Shown here in pieces: positions 1-10,476 of a stretch of DNA of 64,000 bases. The DNA is taken from NCBI GenBank assembly GCA_033064195.1, contig JARBJD010000076.1, positions 1 to 64,000 on the forward strand. The letters run 5' to 3'. The DNA comes from Blattamonas nauphoetae (taxonomy: Eukaryota > Preaxostyla > Oxymonadida). A program made the position numbers and the translations under genes. Each line of letters starts with the position of its first letter. Position 1 is the first letter of the stretch. The notes beneath the pieces were generated by a model. That model was not told where the DNA came from. It made no database searches and saw only the letters and a list, made by a program, of their open reading frames with translations.

Positions 1-2727
1 GGGATGAGTGGAGCATGAGATGCGGAGGAGGAGGGATGAGTGAGCATGAGATTTTGGAGGAGGGATGGAGCATGAGATGCGGAGGAGGATGAGTGAGCAA
101 GAGATGCGGAGGAGGATGAGTGAGCACTTATGAGATGCGGAGGAGGATGAGTGAGCAAGAGATGCGGAGGAGGATGAGTGAGCAAGAGATGGAGGGGAGG
201 ATGAGTGAAGCAAAGAGATGCGGAGGAGGGATGAGTAGGCAAGGATGCGGAGGAGGATGAGTGAGGATGAGATGCGGAGGAGGATGAGTGAGCAAGAGAT
301 GCGGAGGAGGATGAGTGAGCAAGAGTGCGGGGGAGGATGAGTGAGCAAAGTGCGGAGGAGGGATGGTGAGGCATGAGATGCGGAGGAGGATGAGTGAGCA
401 TGAGATGCGGAGGAGGAGGATGAGTGAGCAAGAGGGTGCGGAGGAGGGATGAGTGAGCAAGAGATGCGGGGAGGATGAGTGAGCAAGAGATGCGGAGGAG
501 GATGAGTGAGCAAGAGATGCGGAGGAGGATGAGTGAGCATGGGGATGCGGAGGAGGATGAGTGAGCAAGAGATGCGGAGGAGGGGATGAGTGAGGATGAG
601 ATGCGGAGGAGGATGGAGTGAGCAAAAGAGGCAGGAGGAGGATGAGTGGAAACAGGGTGCTGGGGGAGGATGAGTGAGCAAGGATGCGGAGGAGGATGAG
701 TGAGCATGAGGATGCAGAGGGGAGGATAGGTGAGCAAGAGATGCGGAGGAGGATGAGTGAGCAAGAGATGCGGAGGAGGATGAGTGAGCAAGAGATGCGG
801 AGGAGGATGAGTGAGCATGAGATGCGGGGGAGGATGAGTGAGCAAGAGATGCGGAGGAGGATGAGTGAGCATGAGATGCGGAGGAGGATGAGTGAGCAAG
901 AGATGCGGAGGAGGATGAGTGAGGATGAGATGCGGAGGAGGATGAGTGAGCAAGAGATGCGGAGGAGGATGAGTGAGCAAGAGATGCGGGGGAGGATGAG
1001 TGAGCATGAGATGCGGAGGAGGATGAGTGAGGATGAGATGCGGAGGAGGATGAGTGAGCAAGAGATGCGGAGGAGGATGAGTGAGCAAGAGATGCGGAGG
1101 AGGATGAGTGAGCAAGAGATGCGGAGGAGGATGAGTGAGCAAGAGATGCGGAGGAGGATGAGTGAGCATGAGATGCGGAGGAGGATGAGTGAGGATGAGT
1201 TGCGGGCGAGCAAGCGTGTTGATGAGATGCGGGCGAGCAAGCGTGTTGATGAGATGCGGGCGAGCAAGCGTGTTGATGAGATGCGGGCGAGCAAGCGTGT
1301 GGATGAGATGCGGGCGAGCAAGCGTGTTGATGAGATGCGGGCGAGCAAGTGTGTTGATGAGATGCGGGCGAGCAAGCGTGTTGATGAGATGCGGGCGAGC
1401 AAGCGTGTTGATGAGATGCGGAGGAGGATGAGTGAGGATGAGATGCGGGCGAGCAAGCGTGTTGACGAGATGCGGGCGAGCAAGCGTGTTGATGAGATGC
1501 GGAGGAGGATGAGTGAGGATGAGATGCGGGCGAGCAAGCGTGTTGATGAGATGCGGGCGAGCAAGCGTGTTGATGAGATGCGGGCGAGCAAGCGTGTTGA
1601 TGAGATGCGGGCGAGCAAGCGTGTTGATGAGATGCGGGCGAGCAAGCGTGTGGATGAGATGCGGGCGAGCAAGCGTGTTGATGAGATGCGGGCGAGCAAG
1701 CGTGTTGATGAGATGCGGGCGAGCAAGCGTGTTGATGAGATGCGGGCGAGCAAGCGTGTTGATGAGATGCGGGCGAGCAAGCGTGTTGATGAGATGCGGG
1801 GGAGTATGAGTGTGCATGAGATGCGGGCGAGCAAGCGCGAGGATGAGATACGGGCGAGCAAGCGCGAGGATGAGATGCGGGCGAGCAAGCGTGTTGATGA
1901 GATGCGGGCGAGCAAGCGTGTTGATGAGATACGGGCGAGCAAGCGCGAGGATGAGATGCGGGCGAGCAAGCGTGTTGATGAGATGCGGGCGAGCAAGCGT
2001 GTTGATGAGATACGGGCGAGCAAGCGCGAGGATGAGATGCGGGCGAGCAAGCGTGTTGACGAGATGCGGGCGAGCAAGCGTGTTGATGAGATGCGGGCGA
2101 GCAAGCGTGTTGATGAGATGCGGGCGAGCAAGCGTGTTGATGAGATGCGGGCGAGCAAGCGTGTTGATGAGATACGGGCGAGCAAGCGTGTTGATGAGAT
2201 GCGGGCGAGCAAGCGTGTTGATGAGATGTGGAGGAGGATGAGTGAGGATGAGATGCGGGCGAGCAAGCGTGTTGATGAGATGCGGGCGAGCAAGCGTGTG
2301 GATGAGATGCGGGCGAGCAAGTGTGTTGATGAGATGTGGAGGAGGATGAGTGAGGATGAGATGCGGGCGAGCAAGCGTGTTGATGAGATGCGGGCGAGCA
2401 AGCGTGTTGATGAGATGCGGGCGAGCAAGCGTGTTGATGAGATACGGGCGAGCAAGCGTGTTGATGAGATGCGGGCGAGCAAGCGTGTTGATGAGATGCG
2501 GGCGAGCAAGCGTGTTGATGAGATGCGGGCGAGCAAGCGTGTTGATGAGATGCGGGCGAGCAAGCGTGTTGATGAGATGTGGGCGAGCATGCGCGAGGAT
2601 GAGATGCGGGCGAGCAAGCGTGTTGATGAGATGCGGGCGAGCAAGCGTGTTGATGAGATGCGGGCGAGCAAGCGTGTGGATGAGATCCGGGGGAGCAAGC
2701 GTGTTGATGAAGTGCGTGCGAGCAAGG
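1..2727. repeat. 27-bp minisatellite array, two monomer types
   Basis: About 2.7 kb of head-to-tail 27-bp units reaching the window edge. Type A (to ~1190) reads as MRRRMSEQE or MRRRMSEDE on the plus strand; type B (from ~1190) reads as MRASKRVDE, with a few A units interspersed. Because 27 is a multiple of three, several frames stay open: a 689-codon plus frame (684-2753) and an 865-codon minus frame. The first ~680 bp carry many indels that are not multiples of three, which argues against a conserved protein; the rest is far more regular. The last units decay and the plus frame ends in TAG at 2751. I call it satellite DNA; a charged repeat protein is possible only for the regular part. Confidence 0.9.
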
Positions 2728-2753
2728 TTGTCGATGAGAAGCGGGCGATGTAG

Positions 2754-3637
2754 GATCTGGAAGGAATGCGCTCTTGGGAAGAAGTTGATCGGTGATGATT
2801 GCCACGAACTGTCTTCAGTATCTTTCAACTATTGCTTCTTCTACTCCTCCTTTCTCATTCTCACTTCCTCTTCGTTCCCTTTTCACTTTTCTTTCATTTG
2901 GGCTCCTTTCGTCTAGATCTTCAATCTCTTTTCGACCTCCCTTTGAATGTGTTCTATCTCCTTTCTCAACTATTCTGTCACATCCTTGCATCTTGGCTTT
3001 TCTTTTTCTTGTCTTTTGTCCTCTCTTTGGCACTCTCTACAGATCAGAGTCGATGATCTTCATTCAGCCCAATTGCCAATCGACTTTATCATTTGTTTTT
3101 AATTGGAATCTCTCCTCTCCTTCTTCCCTTTAGTGTTCTTCTTCCTTTGGTTATTCTTCTTTCAATGATATATCGTTCTGATCGCCTCATTGAACGTTCA
3201 CTCACACCATCGTCGTCCTTCTCCGTTTTAGTTCATTCAGCAATGAGATTTGAGTACTGCATCGTCTGAGAACAAGATTGAATAAAAATATGGTATTAAT
3301 ACTGTTAACAAGTGACGGACCAAGAAAATATGAACGGGCGAATGGATCAGGTTGATAACTTTGTCCTTTTACACTAATCTGAAATTCAAAACAGGAATTC
3401 AGGTAGAAAACAACCAGTTGTGAACCAATGCATGTACAATTCTGCATTATTGTCGATATTTCAAAATGATCATCGATCAACCCGTAAAGTCAACGATTAA
3501 TCTCTAGTCAGCCCAAACGGGCTCCTTGGCAAAAATTAACCTCTGTATGAGCATTATGTCAGTCCACTCTTTGTGGTCAACTAGTTTTTGGTTCAATCCT
3601 GAACATCATCCTAAACGTCACATCTAGTGAAGTGTGA
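2754..3637. other. Intergenic, no gene recognised
   Basis: The stretch is pyrimidine-rich on the plus strand at 2815-3200. Short open frames exist on both strands (for example a 72-codon charged minus frame at 2815-3033) but none shows a recognisable domain. It separates the minisatellite from the first MITE. Confidence 0.5.
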
Positions 3638-3639
3638 TA

Positions 3640-4233
3640 GTGGTGTCACCAATCGGTGTCCTGTCACCAATCGGTGCTTTTCTCTGGAATTATCACTTTT
3701 GGTCAAACTAAGAAAAAAATAAAATTTTAGAATTATTCTCCGGCGCGATCCCGAGAAAACCTCAGAATATCCCTTTTTGCCTGAAGTAAAAAATCGTTTT
3801 GGCAATATCTCAACAACCAGTGAACCGATTTTGATGAAATATTTTGTAGAATCGTTTTTTTGGGGAAACGAACATTTTGGAAAAAATTTGGAGAAAAAAT
3901 TCTGGGTATCTGGGAAAATAGAAAAAAACCCATATTTTTCTTGACAAAAACTTCTTAGGAAAAAAATCGATTTCTTTTTTGAGCAACTTTTGCCGAGATC
4001 TTTCCGATAGCAATGCATTTTGTTTGATTCAAAACGGATGGCTAGTTGTGGAGAAATGAGGGAAAAAAGTTAAGAAAAATGTGTGCTTTCGTAACGTTAA
4101 AGGTATTTTGAGGTTTTCTCGGGATCGCGCCGGAGAATAATTCTAAAATTTTATTTTTTTCTTAGTTTGACCAAAAGTGATAATTCCAGAGAAAAGCACC
4201 GATTGGTGACAGGACACCGATTGGTGACACCAC
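3640..4233. mobile_element. TA-flanked MITE with ~125-bp TIRs, copy 1
   Basis: The ends are near-perfect inverted repeats: GTGGTGTCACCAATCGGTGT at 3640 and its reverse complement ending at 4233, matching for about 125 bp inward up to the motif GAGAAAACCTC. The element is flanked by TA at 3638-3639 and 4234-4235. A TA duplication, 594-bp length and no transposase suggest a non-autonomous Tc1/mariner-type element. Each end holds the direct repeat CACCAATCGGTG twice. The interior is A/T-rich and matches copy 2 in opposite orientation (TTTTGATGAAAT near 3826 against its complement near 5769). Confidence 0.85.
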
Positions 4234-4267
4234 TATGAATAAACTTGTACAACATACATATACGATC

Positions 4268-4342
4268 GGATGCACGTGTGGTGCAAGGGTTGCACCCCCG
4301 CGTGGTAAGCTGAGGACGCGGGTTTAAATCCCGCTGCGTCCA
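4268..4342 (+). tRNA. tRNA-like sequence, possibly degenerate tRNA-Thr(GGT)
   Basis: A 7-bp acceptor stem can form between GGATGCA (4268) and TGCGTCC (4335-4341). There is a perfect T-arm, GCGGG-TTTAAAT-CCCGC, and a D-arm GTGC-AAGGGTT-GCAC. An anticodon loop GTGGTAA would give anticodon GGT. A T5 run at 4345-4349 could be a Pol III stop. Against function: four extra bases lie between acceptor and D-arm, and the anticodon stem has mismatches. A relic or a tRNA-derived repeat is as likely as a working tRNA. Confidence 0.3.
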
Positions 4343-4392
4343 ACTTTTTGCATTTTTTTTCGAAAAAAAATTACTACCAACAGGCTTCGGTG

Positions 4393-4772
4393 TACCGCAA
4401 TTCTGCACATATTTGCGGCATCTCATGGCCTCTCCCATTTCTCCCACTGACTATCACTCAGGCCTCTCACTCCTGTGGAATGTAACATTTTTCAAAAACC
4501 ACATCATGCATGGTTGCTGTCATTCACATTCCGACCTAAACCAATTTTTTGAAGAGGTGAGAACGAATCTTGCAGAAGAACGGACTTCATGGTTGGACCT
4601 TTCCACGTACTGGACAGACCCTCGTCACTGGCTGAGGTCCTTTGAAAGATTGCTTGGTCGCATGGGCAAGGGGATTCACTTCTCCGATTTGGGAGTCTAT
4701 GCGTTTCGTTCATTCATGTATTATTGTCCGGATCATGTAAAGCTGAACTTCTGGTACGATGGAACATTCTCA
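4393..4772 (+). pseudogene. Internal fragment of the helical-repeat gene family
   Basis: About 125 codons match residues ~310-440 of the intact paralogue at 12181-14985, with shared landmarks PISPTDYHSG (PVSPTEYHSG in the intact gene) and a terminal DGTFS. The match begins abruptly near the acaaTTCTGC motif and stops where the homologous reading resumes about 5.7 kb away at 10477. The two segments look like one paralogue opened by insertions (a MITE at 5366 and a TIR element at 6549), with its first ~300 codons lost. It has no start codon of its own in family context. Confidence 0.8.
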
Positions 4773-5363
4773 TAGTACAGTGCGGAAGATAAAACTGCAT
4801 CGCCGAGGCGAGAAAGCTAGAGAGATCATACTTGGTTTATCTTCTTCCTTGGAGAGTTGGTAAGTGCTCCTTTGGACGCTCGCTGCCAAAACAGCCTGGT
4901 TGGTCTGTGAGGACCCAAAATGACCACTTGGGGGAAGATCGGATCTCAGTCAGATAGATTCTTTTTCATTGCTCAATTCGACGTACGCAAACAATTTCGG
5001 TAATAATACAGATAAAAGTGAAATAGATGTCGAAATGGAGAGATAAACTGAGAAAAGGGGGAAAAGTTAAAAGTGAGAATCCACAATGGCATTCTCCTTT
5101 TGAATGGATTAAAAAGAAGAAACGGACAAATGTAAATTGGTATCTTTCTCACATATCTCGCTATTTTGTCCCTTCCTTCGAGTTTAAGAGTGTGAAACAG
5201 TCGCTGTATTTTTGAAGTTGCCTTTTCTGCTTTCAAAACGGAGTTTGAGAATTGAATGACAGAATACTCTCAGACAAGGTATGCTTGAGTCAGGATTCGG
5301 AGCTGAAAGGTCCAAAATTCATCAATAACGAAGAAGAAGGAAATGTGTGTTTTTGATGTCTAA
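4773..5363. other. Non-coding spacer inside the interrupted paralogue
   Basis: No homology to the flanking gene family and no convincing frame. Short A/T-rich frames at 5027-5215 (plus) and 4973-5236 (minus) lack recognisable features. Confidence 0.4.
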
Positions 5364-5365
5364 TA

Positions 5366-5967
5366 GTGGAGTCACCAATCGGTGTCCTGTCACCAATCGG
5401 TGCTTTTTTCAATAAATGTCACAATGGGTCAAACTAAGAAAAAAATGAATTTTTTGAATTATCTTCCCACATGATCCCGAGAAAACCTCAAAATACTTTA
5501 TACAGTAGTTTACTGTACATTTTTTTCACTTTTTCAATTTTTTTCTTTCATTTCTCCACAACCAGACGTCCGTTTCACACCGAAGAAAAAGCATTTTTTA
5601 CGTAAAGATATCGATTAAAAACGATCAAAAAAAATAAAAATTTTTTTCTCATGAAATTTTTTGGGGCGAAAAACAGCCTTTTTTCACATCTTCCCAAATA
5701 CCCAAGATTTTTTTCTGATTTTTTTTTCAAAAAATGTTTTGCACCAAAAAAACATTTATGTGAAAAATTTCATCAAAATCTGTTCACAGGTTGTGAAGAT
5801 TTAACGAGAACACATGAAAAAAGCGGTCAAAAAGAGGTATTTTGAGGTTTTCTCGGGATCATGTGGGAAGATAATTCAAAAAATTCATTTTTTTCTTAGT
5901 TTGACCCATTGTGACATTTATTGAAAAAAGCACCGATTGGTGACAGGACACCGATTGGTGACTCCAC
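5366..5967. mobile_element. TA-flanked MITE with ~130-bp TIRs, copy 2
   Basis: A sister of the element at 3640. Terminal repeats begin GTGGAGTCACCAATCGGTGT and end with the complement at 5967, flanked by TA at 5364-5365 and 5968-5969. Length is 602 bp. The interior aligns with copy 1 after reverse complementing, so the two copies lie in opposite orientation. The TIR sequences differ between copies (for example GTGGAG against GTGGTG) yet within each copy the two ends mirror one another, which suggests separate source elements or end conversion. Confidence 0.85.
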
Positions 5968-5969
5968 TA

Positions 5970-6548
5970 TCAGCTATAGTTGAGAGAGAGAAAGAAAGCA
6001 GGGCAAGAGAAAGGTGAGAGGAAAACATTCAGTACAAAAGTGGTGAGAAAAAGTGAGGACACACCATGAAAACGTGGAGTTTTGTTTGGTTCCATCGAAA
6101 AGCAACTTGATGGGAACTGTCGGCATGAGTCGTGTTCACTTCAGCTTGACTGCTATTCTTGTCTGGTGAGAGAGAAATTCTGAGAATCGCAGGATTGTTG
6201 TCAGATGTTCAAAACAAAGATGAACACAAAAACAATAAACACCTTGAATTGGCTGAACAGTAACTATTGTCGAATCTGGCTGAATAACTTGTCTGATTGT
6301 GGAAGAAATTTGAAAAACAGTTTGAAAGAGTGTATTAAGTCAAACTGTGAAAGGAAGAGCGACTGGACGCGATTGGAGGAGAATGATTGGAAGATCAAAC
6401 CATGTTGTTTCTTTTTCTCGTCACGTCAACAAGATTGTTTGTCAGCGTTTATTTTCTGAAACGATCATATGGATAAAAATCGTGAAATGGAGGCAAAATG
6501 GAAAAAGGACGCTTCTGTCAGCGTTGCAGTTTTGCCTTCCCCACTGTA
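5970..6548. other. Spacer, no gene recognised
   Basis: Short frames only (6205-6459 plus, with no domain). It lies between MITE copy 2 and the left TIR of the 3.9-kb element. Confidence 0.4.
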
Positions 6549-6749
6549 CCTCAAAAAACCCGTCTTTAATCAAAAAACCCGTTTTTATTCACCAAAACCC
6601 AGAATTCGAACTATATTGGAAAAAAGTCATCTTATATATTCCTAGAAATGCATTGGTGATGGTATTGAAAAAATTGCACTTGATATTGATCGATGAAATG
6701 AGAATGGAGCCAAAGAATGGGTAGTGAGGATGAAAGAAGAGGAGAAGAG

Positions 6750-7560
6750 ACACAAACCACATTCTCGATGAAGTATTCCTTCGCTTTGAACCTGTTCTCG
6801 TTGGCGGCGGTGAGTGAAGCGACGGTGCCAACTTGGCTGGAAATGTATTCGTTGAACTTGCGAGCCTGCTCGACCACTCTCCACTCCCTCACCTTTCTCA
6901 TGTCGCTCTCAGTGAAGAGCATCATATCCGATCCGATCTTGTCGCCGATGTCGTCCAAGTAGTGCGGTCGGTGTGAAGGGACTCGCTCACTCCCACCCAA
7001 TCTGTCTGCTTGTCGATCGTGATGAGCCAGTCTTTGGAGAGAAGGTGCTCGAGTTCTGCGTTTTGGGCAAGGAGGGAAGAGACCTCGAGTTCAGTTGTTT
7101 GGGAAAGGAGGGAAGACACCTGGGAGGAGAGGGTGTCGATGCTGAAGGGAAGAAAGGAAAGCAGAAAGGAGAATGATTGGGGTGAGAAGGGGATGAAAGA
7201 ACGAAGAGCAAAGACGATGAATGAGATGAGATGCACACCGCTGGTTGGATTCGTTGAGTGACTGGTTTGTTGCGGTCAGGTTGGTTTTTAGTGTGTCTCG
7301 ATGGAATGGCTCTTCTCGTTCATTCCAATCCCCTCGTCCACCTCTCTCTTCGTCTCCTCCAATCTGTCCTCCAACCGCGTGTTGTTCTCACACACCATCA
7401 CCATCTTCTGCCTCGTCTACTCCAAACTCTTTTCCGGTGTGCTTTCAAGGAATCGATTATTCGCAACAGATCTGCATTCTGCAGAAGATGCGGATGTATC
7501 GACGAGTTGTTCTAATTCCTGTTTCAGCAAAGAGCCGACGCTGCCCTCCTTCTGCTTGAC
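6750..7560 (-). pseudogene. Coiled-coil protein remnant
   Basis: Minus-strand frames encode heptad-like stretches, first NTRLEDRLEETKREVDEG (from ~7390), then QVSSLLSQTTELE with AQNAELEHLL (~7130-7040), then KVREWRVVEQARKFNEYI with TAANENRFKAKEYF (~6900-6770). The pieces are in order but lie in different frames, with a stop between the first two and a frame change near 6965. The product looks like a cytoskeletal or coiled-coil host protein that is decayed or has introns I could not place. It sits inside the TIR element, consistent with capture. No specific family is recognised. Confidence 0.4.
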
Positions 7561-7660
7561 CACTCCAATCTGCTGTTCGGCATCACTGTCCAATTCATTT
7601 GGAGAGAGACGGTGCTCTTTGGCTGTTGTTGGTGCTCATGTGAACTGCCCGGTTGCGACA

Positions 7661-8500
7661 TGTGCATCTGAAGACGTTGTTGGCGGGGTGTGTAGTGTCC
7701 AGGGTTCGAAACTGCCCCAGGGGGGTTCTTTTCACAGACACTTTCTCTGTAGACCGTCTGTGCCTCTGTAGACCTGTCTGTAGTTTGTCTGTAGTCGATC
7801 CAGTTTGTGTACACCGAATGTGTGGATCGAGACCTCTCACTTCAACAATTGTTCTCTACTTACTATCATCTCATTGACACATTTTCAAAAAGTTCTGTTT
7901 CAATCCTACGGTAAACGCGTCTTTTATGGGCTGATTTCGTGGTTTTCAGATAGAACGCGATTTGACACAGTTTCGAGTCAAAAAGCTCACTCTATCCTCC
8001 TGGTAGATCTCATCTCAACTGAAAGTTTCTTTTGGCCAGGAATACACCTGTGATCAAGCTTGAAAGTTTGTAGCATGTTTTTTGCTTGATTGAGGAAGTC
8101 TATCACTGATCTTTTTGTTTCTTTTCCCCTTTTCAACATTTTTATTCAATTTACTCTGAAACTGAATGACATTCTCTCTGTGAATATCCATGAATTGTTC
8201 CTATCCACAATACTCATCTCAGGATCACTTCATCCGTCTACTTTTCGAGCGCTGCCACTTATCTCAGGAGAAAAGTGTGAATTCCATTTTTTCTTTTTCT
8301 TTAATCGATATTTTCGTAGAAATTGTCAAGATGGAAAATTGGTTGTCGTTTCATCATCAGATGATGATGATAACCAAAAAAGAGTCTCACATGGTCATCG
8401 ACACAACTTTTATGCAAAAACATGGAATAAAAAAAAGGTATTGTGGCATGATTTGTTGTCTTTAGCAATTTGGAACCCTGGTAGTGTCAGATCAGCCGGC
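7661..8500. other. No gene recognised (inside TIR element)
   Basis: Scattered short frames on both strands; the 292-codon plus frame (8090-8968) is antisense to the 3' part of the zinc-binding gene and low in protein-like character. Confidence 0.4.
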
Positions 8501-8699
8501 GACTACTTCCGCTCTCCTCGTCTCTCCTGCAGCGAGCTGTTCGGCTTCGGTCTCGCCACGAACGAGTCTTCCGAACGCGAGAAATTGTCGATTTGCTCGT
8601 CTCGATTGGAGATAGCGATGATCGTGTTCGACAGGATGAGGCCGTGCTTCCCAACACTCAGGCGCTGTTTCTTCTGCTTCTATTCGCGTCTGGTCTTCC

Positions 8700-9789
8700 T
8701 CCGAAGTAGGTTCGTCCTCGTTCTCTCTTTATCTGCGCTTCTTTCTGCACTTCGTTCATCACCTCCAGAGTGTCTGCCTTCATCATCATTGGACAGCCCT
8801 CATCATCATTGGACAGCCTTCATCACCGAAGTGAGCACACACCACACCAGACACATCCACACTCACAGATTCGTCGGTTCCATCTGTCGTTGTGCGAGAA
8901 TTCTGTTTGTCCTTCGGCGAAGCGAGGTTTGCTGCACTTTGGGCACGCCCAGCGGCTCTCAGAAGTGATTTTGATCTTCGTCACCTCCTTCTGGACCTCA
9001 GTTTTGGCAAGTTCGATCATTTCCTGGCAGAGATGATCCTGTGCAATTGAATAATGAGATCCAACCACTTTCTCGCAGAATTCACAGATGCACGCCAGGC
9101 AGTTCTGGTGCGGGCAGACTTTGATTGTCGAGGGAAGTGTTTGGAGTGTGCTGTCATCGTTTTTCGGTCTTAACGAGCCGCTTGTCAGTGTGCCATCGAG
9201 GATCTCGTGGCATTGTGGGCATTCGCATTGTTCAACAAGTCCCAATGTGATGTGTCGTCTCTGAGTTGCTTTTTCAGCTTGTTCGATTGGGTACGGAGCG
9301 AGGCCAGCGAATAACAAAGGGGAGAGAGTTGAGGTGTGAGGGTTGGCGTATGTGACAGCTGTTGATGGAGATGGGTTGGCGGAAGGTGTGGTGTTTGAGT
9401 TTTGGTCGTGTGATTGGGAGACTGAAATGAGGAGGGAAGAGAGGAGACACAACGTGCCACGGTTCGGATTCTCGCATGGTCAGAAGCAGTGTGTTGTCCA
9501 AGTCTTCCTGGGTTTCAAGATTCGCTCCAAGTCCACAGCGAATGGTTAGACCATGAGGGAACATATGTTCCTTTTGGATTTGTTCAATAAGGGAGTATGG
9601 ACCATGCGAATGAGGAAGATGTGTTGTGAGGATCTGGCGGGTTGGTTCCGACTTCTCCGATGTGTTCAGGGCCACATTCATCGGATATGCCTGAATCGAC
9701 GAATAGAAACGCCAGTTGTGGACAGTATCAGCAGATCCTGTTTGCTCCTTCACTTTGCGAGGGTCAGCCTGGTCATGTGGGAACCACAC
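8700..9789 (-). CDS. Cysteine-rich zinc-binding protein, IBR/RING-like
   Basis: A minus-strand frame beginning MWFPHDQADPRK at 9789 runs to about 9450. A second frame to 8823 carries the pattern CECPQC, CPHQNCLACICEFC, SHYSIAQDHLC, then WACPKC and RICECGCVWCGVC. Paired cysteines around a CxCGxxxCxxC core resemble the IBR and RING2 zinc modules of RBR-type E3 ubiquitin ligases. The frames do not join simply: a GT-AG candidate near 9450 does not by itself restore phase, so another short intron or a frameshift must lie at 9300-9450. A charged tail continues past 8820. Role inferred: ubiquitin ligase-like or zinc adaptor. Lying within the 3.9-kb TIR element it may be a captured, no longer functional copy. 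Confidence 0.5.
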
Positions 9790-10430
9790 AATGTGTGGTT
9801 TGAGGGTGATTTGATGGGAGTGGGAAGGTGTCCGTGTTGCTGTCTCTCGCCGGTGTCCCGCGCATCACCACTCGCACAAGGCCGGATGACGCCCCCACAC
9901 GGAAAAAGATGGGCGGGCCAGGGTTCTTTGTAGATGATTCATTGACTCGGCTTCATGTGTTAAATCATGTAAAAGAGTGTCCAACATGATCTGAATGGCG
10001 ATAAAGCCAGTTTACAACACGAAGTGGTTGTGCCACGGTTCGTGTGATATTCTCTTCATTCATGGACAAACATCGAACAATGGATGACTTTTAATCGTCT
10101 TGTTATGTTTGTTCCTCCAAATTCTCAATTAGATCTCCGGAGAGCGAAATGATCATTGATTTTTGTGTCAGTGGTTGAAGAGCTTGTCGATAGATGTGGT
10201 AATCTTTTGAAAAATTAGTGGTGGTGATGGAGAAGATGTGGTAGACGGTAAATGAGACATCGACGATCTTAAATACTGAGAGAGAGGTGGAGTTGAGATA
10301 AGATACCCTTTATTTGAAATTGAGTTCGAAACAATTTAAATCAGATGCAGATAACCTAGATATTGCAACTCGTTTCTAATTCACCTTACTTTGACTCACT
10401 GTCGAGATATTAGGACTATTAAGTTATTTT
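9790..10430. other. No gene recognised
   Basis: A/T-rich stretch between the start of the zinc-binding gene and the right TIR. It could hold that gene's promoter on the minus strand; I see no defined motif. Confidence 0.4.
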
Positions 10431-10476
10431 CGAATAAAAACGGGTTTATGTTTAAAAACGGGTTTTTTGAGGGTCT

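Larger units (their letters stand above)
6549..10473. mobile_element. 3.9-kb TIR element carrying gene fragments
   Basis: The left end CCTCAAAAAACCCGTCTTTA (6549-6590) and right end (10432-10473) are inverted repeats of ~42 bp, each with the CAAAAAACCCG motif and a shared inner GTTTTTATTC. The right end abuts the point where homology to the helical-repeat gene resumes (10477). No transposase is visible. The interior holds a minus-strand cysteine-rich zinc-binding gene (8.6-9.8 kb) and minus-strand coiled-coil remnants (6.75-7.56 kb), so it resembles a non-autonomous element with captured genes. No clean target duplication is visible, so the superfamily is unknown. Confidence 0.65.

Noticed and set aside
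128-2725. 865-codon minus-strand protein
   Set aside because: It is a by-product of a repeat period divisible by three; its left part is disrupted by indels in the repeat.
1-2727. CRISPR array
   Set aside because: Units are contiguous 27-mers with no unique spacers and the surroundings are eukaryotic.
8090-8968. 292-codon plus-strand frame as a gene
   Set aside because: It is antisense to the minus-strand zinc-binding gene over its last part and has no protein-like signature.
6549-10473. LTR element
   Set aside because: The ends are inverted, not direct, and no reverse transcriptase or gag-like frame lies inside.
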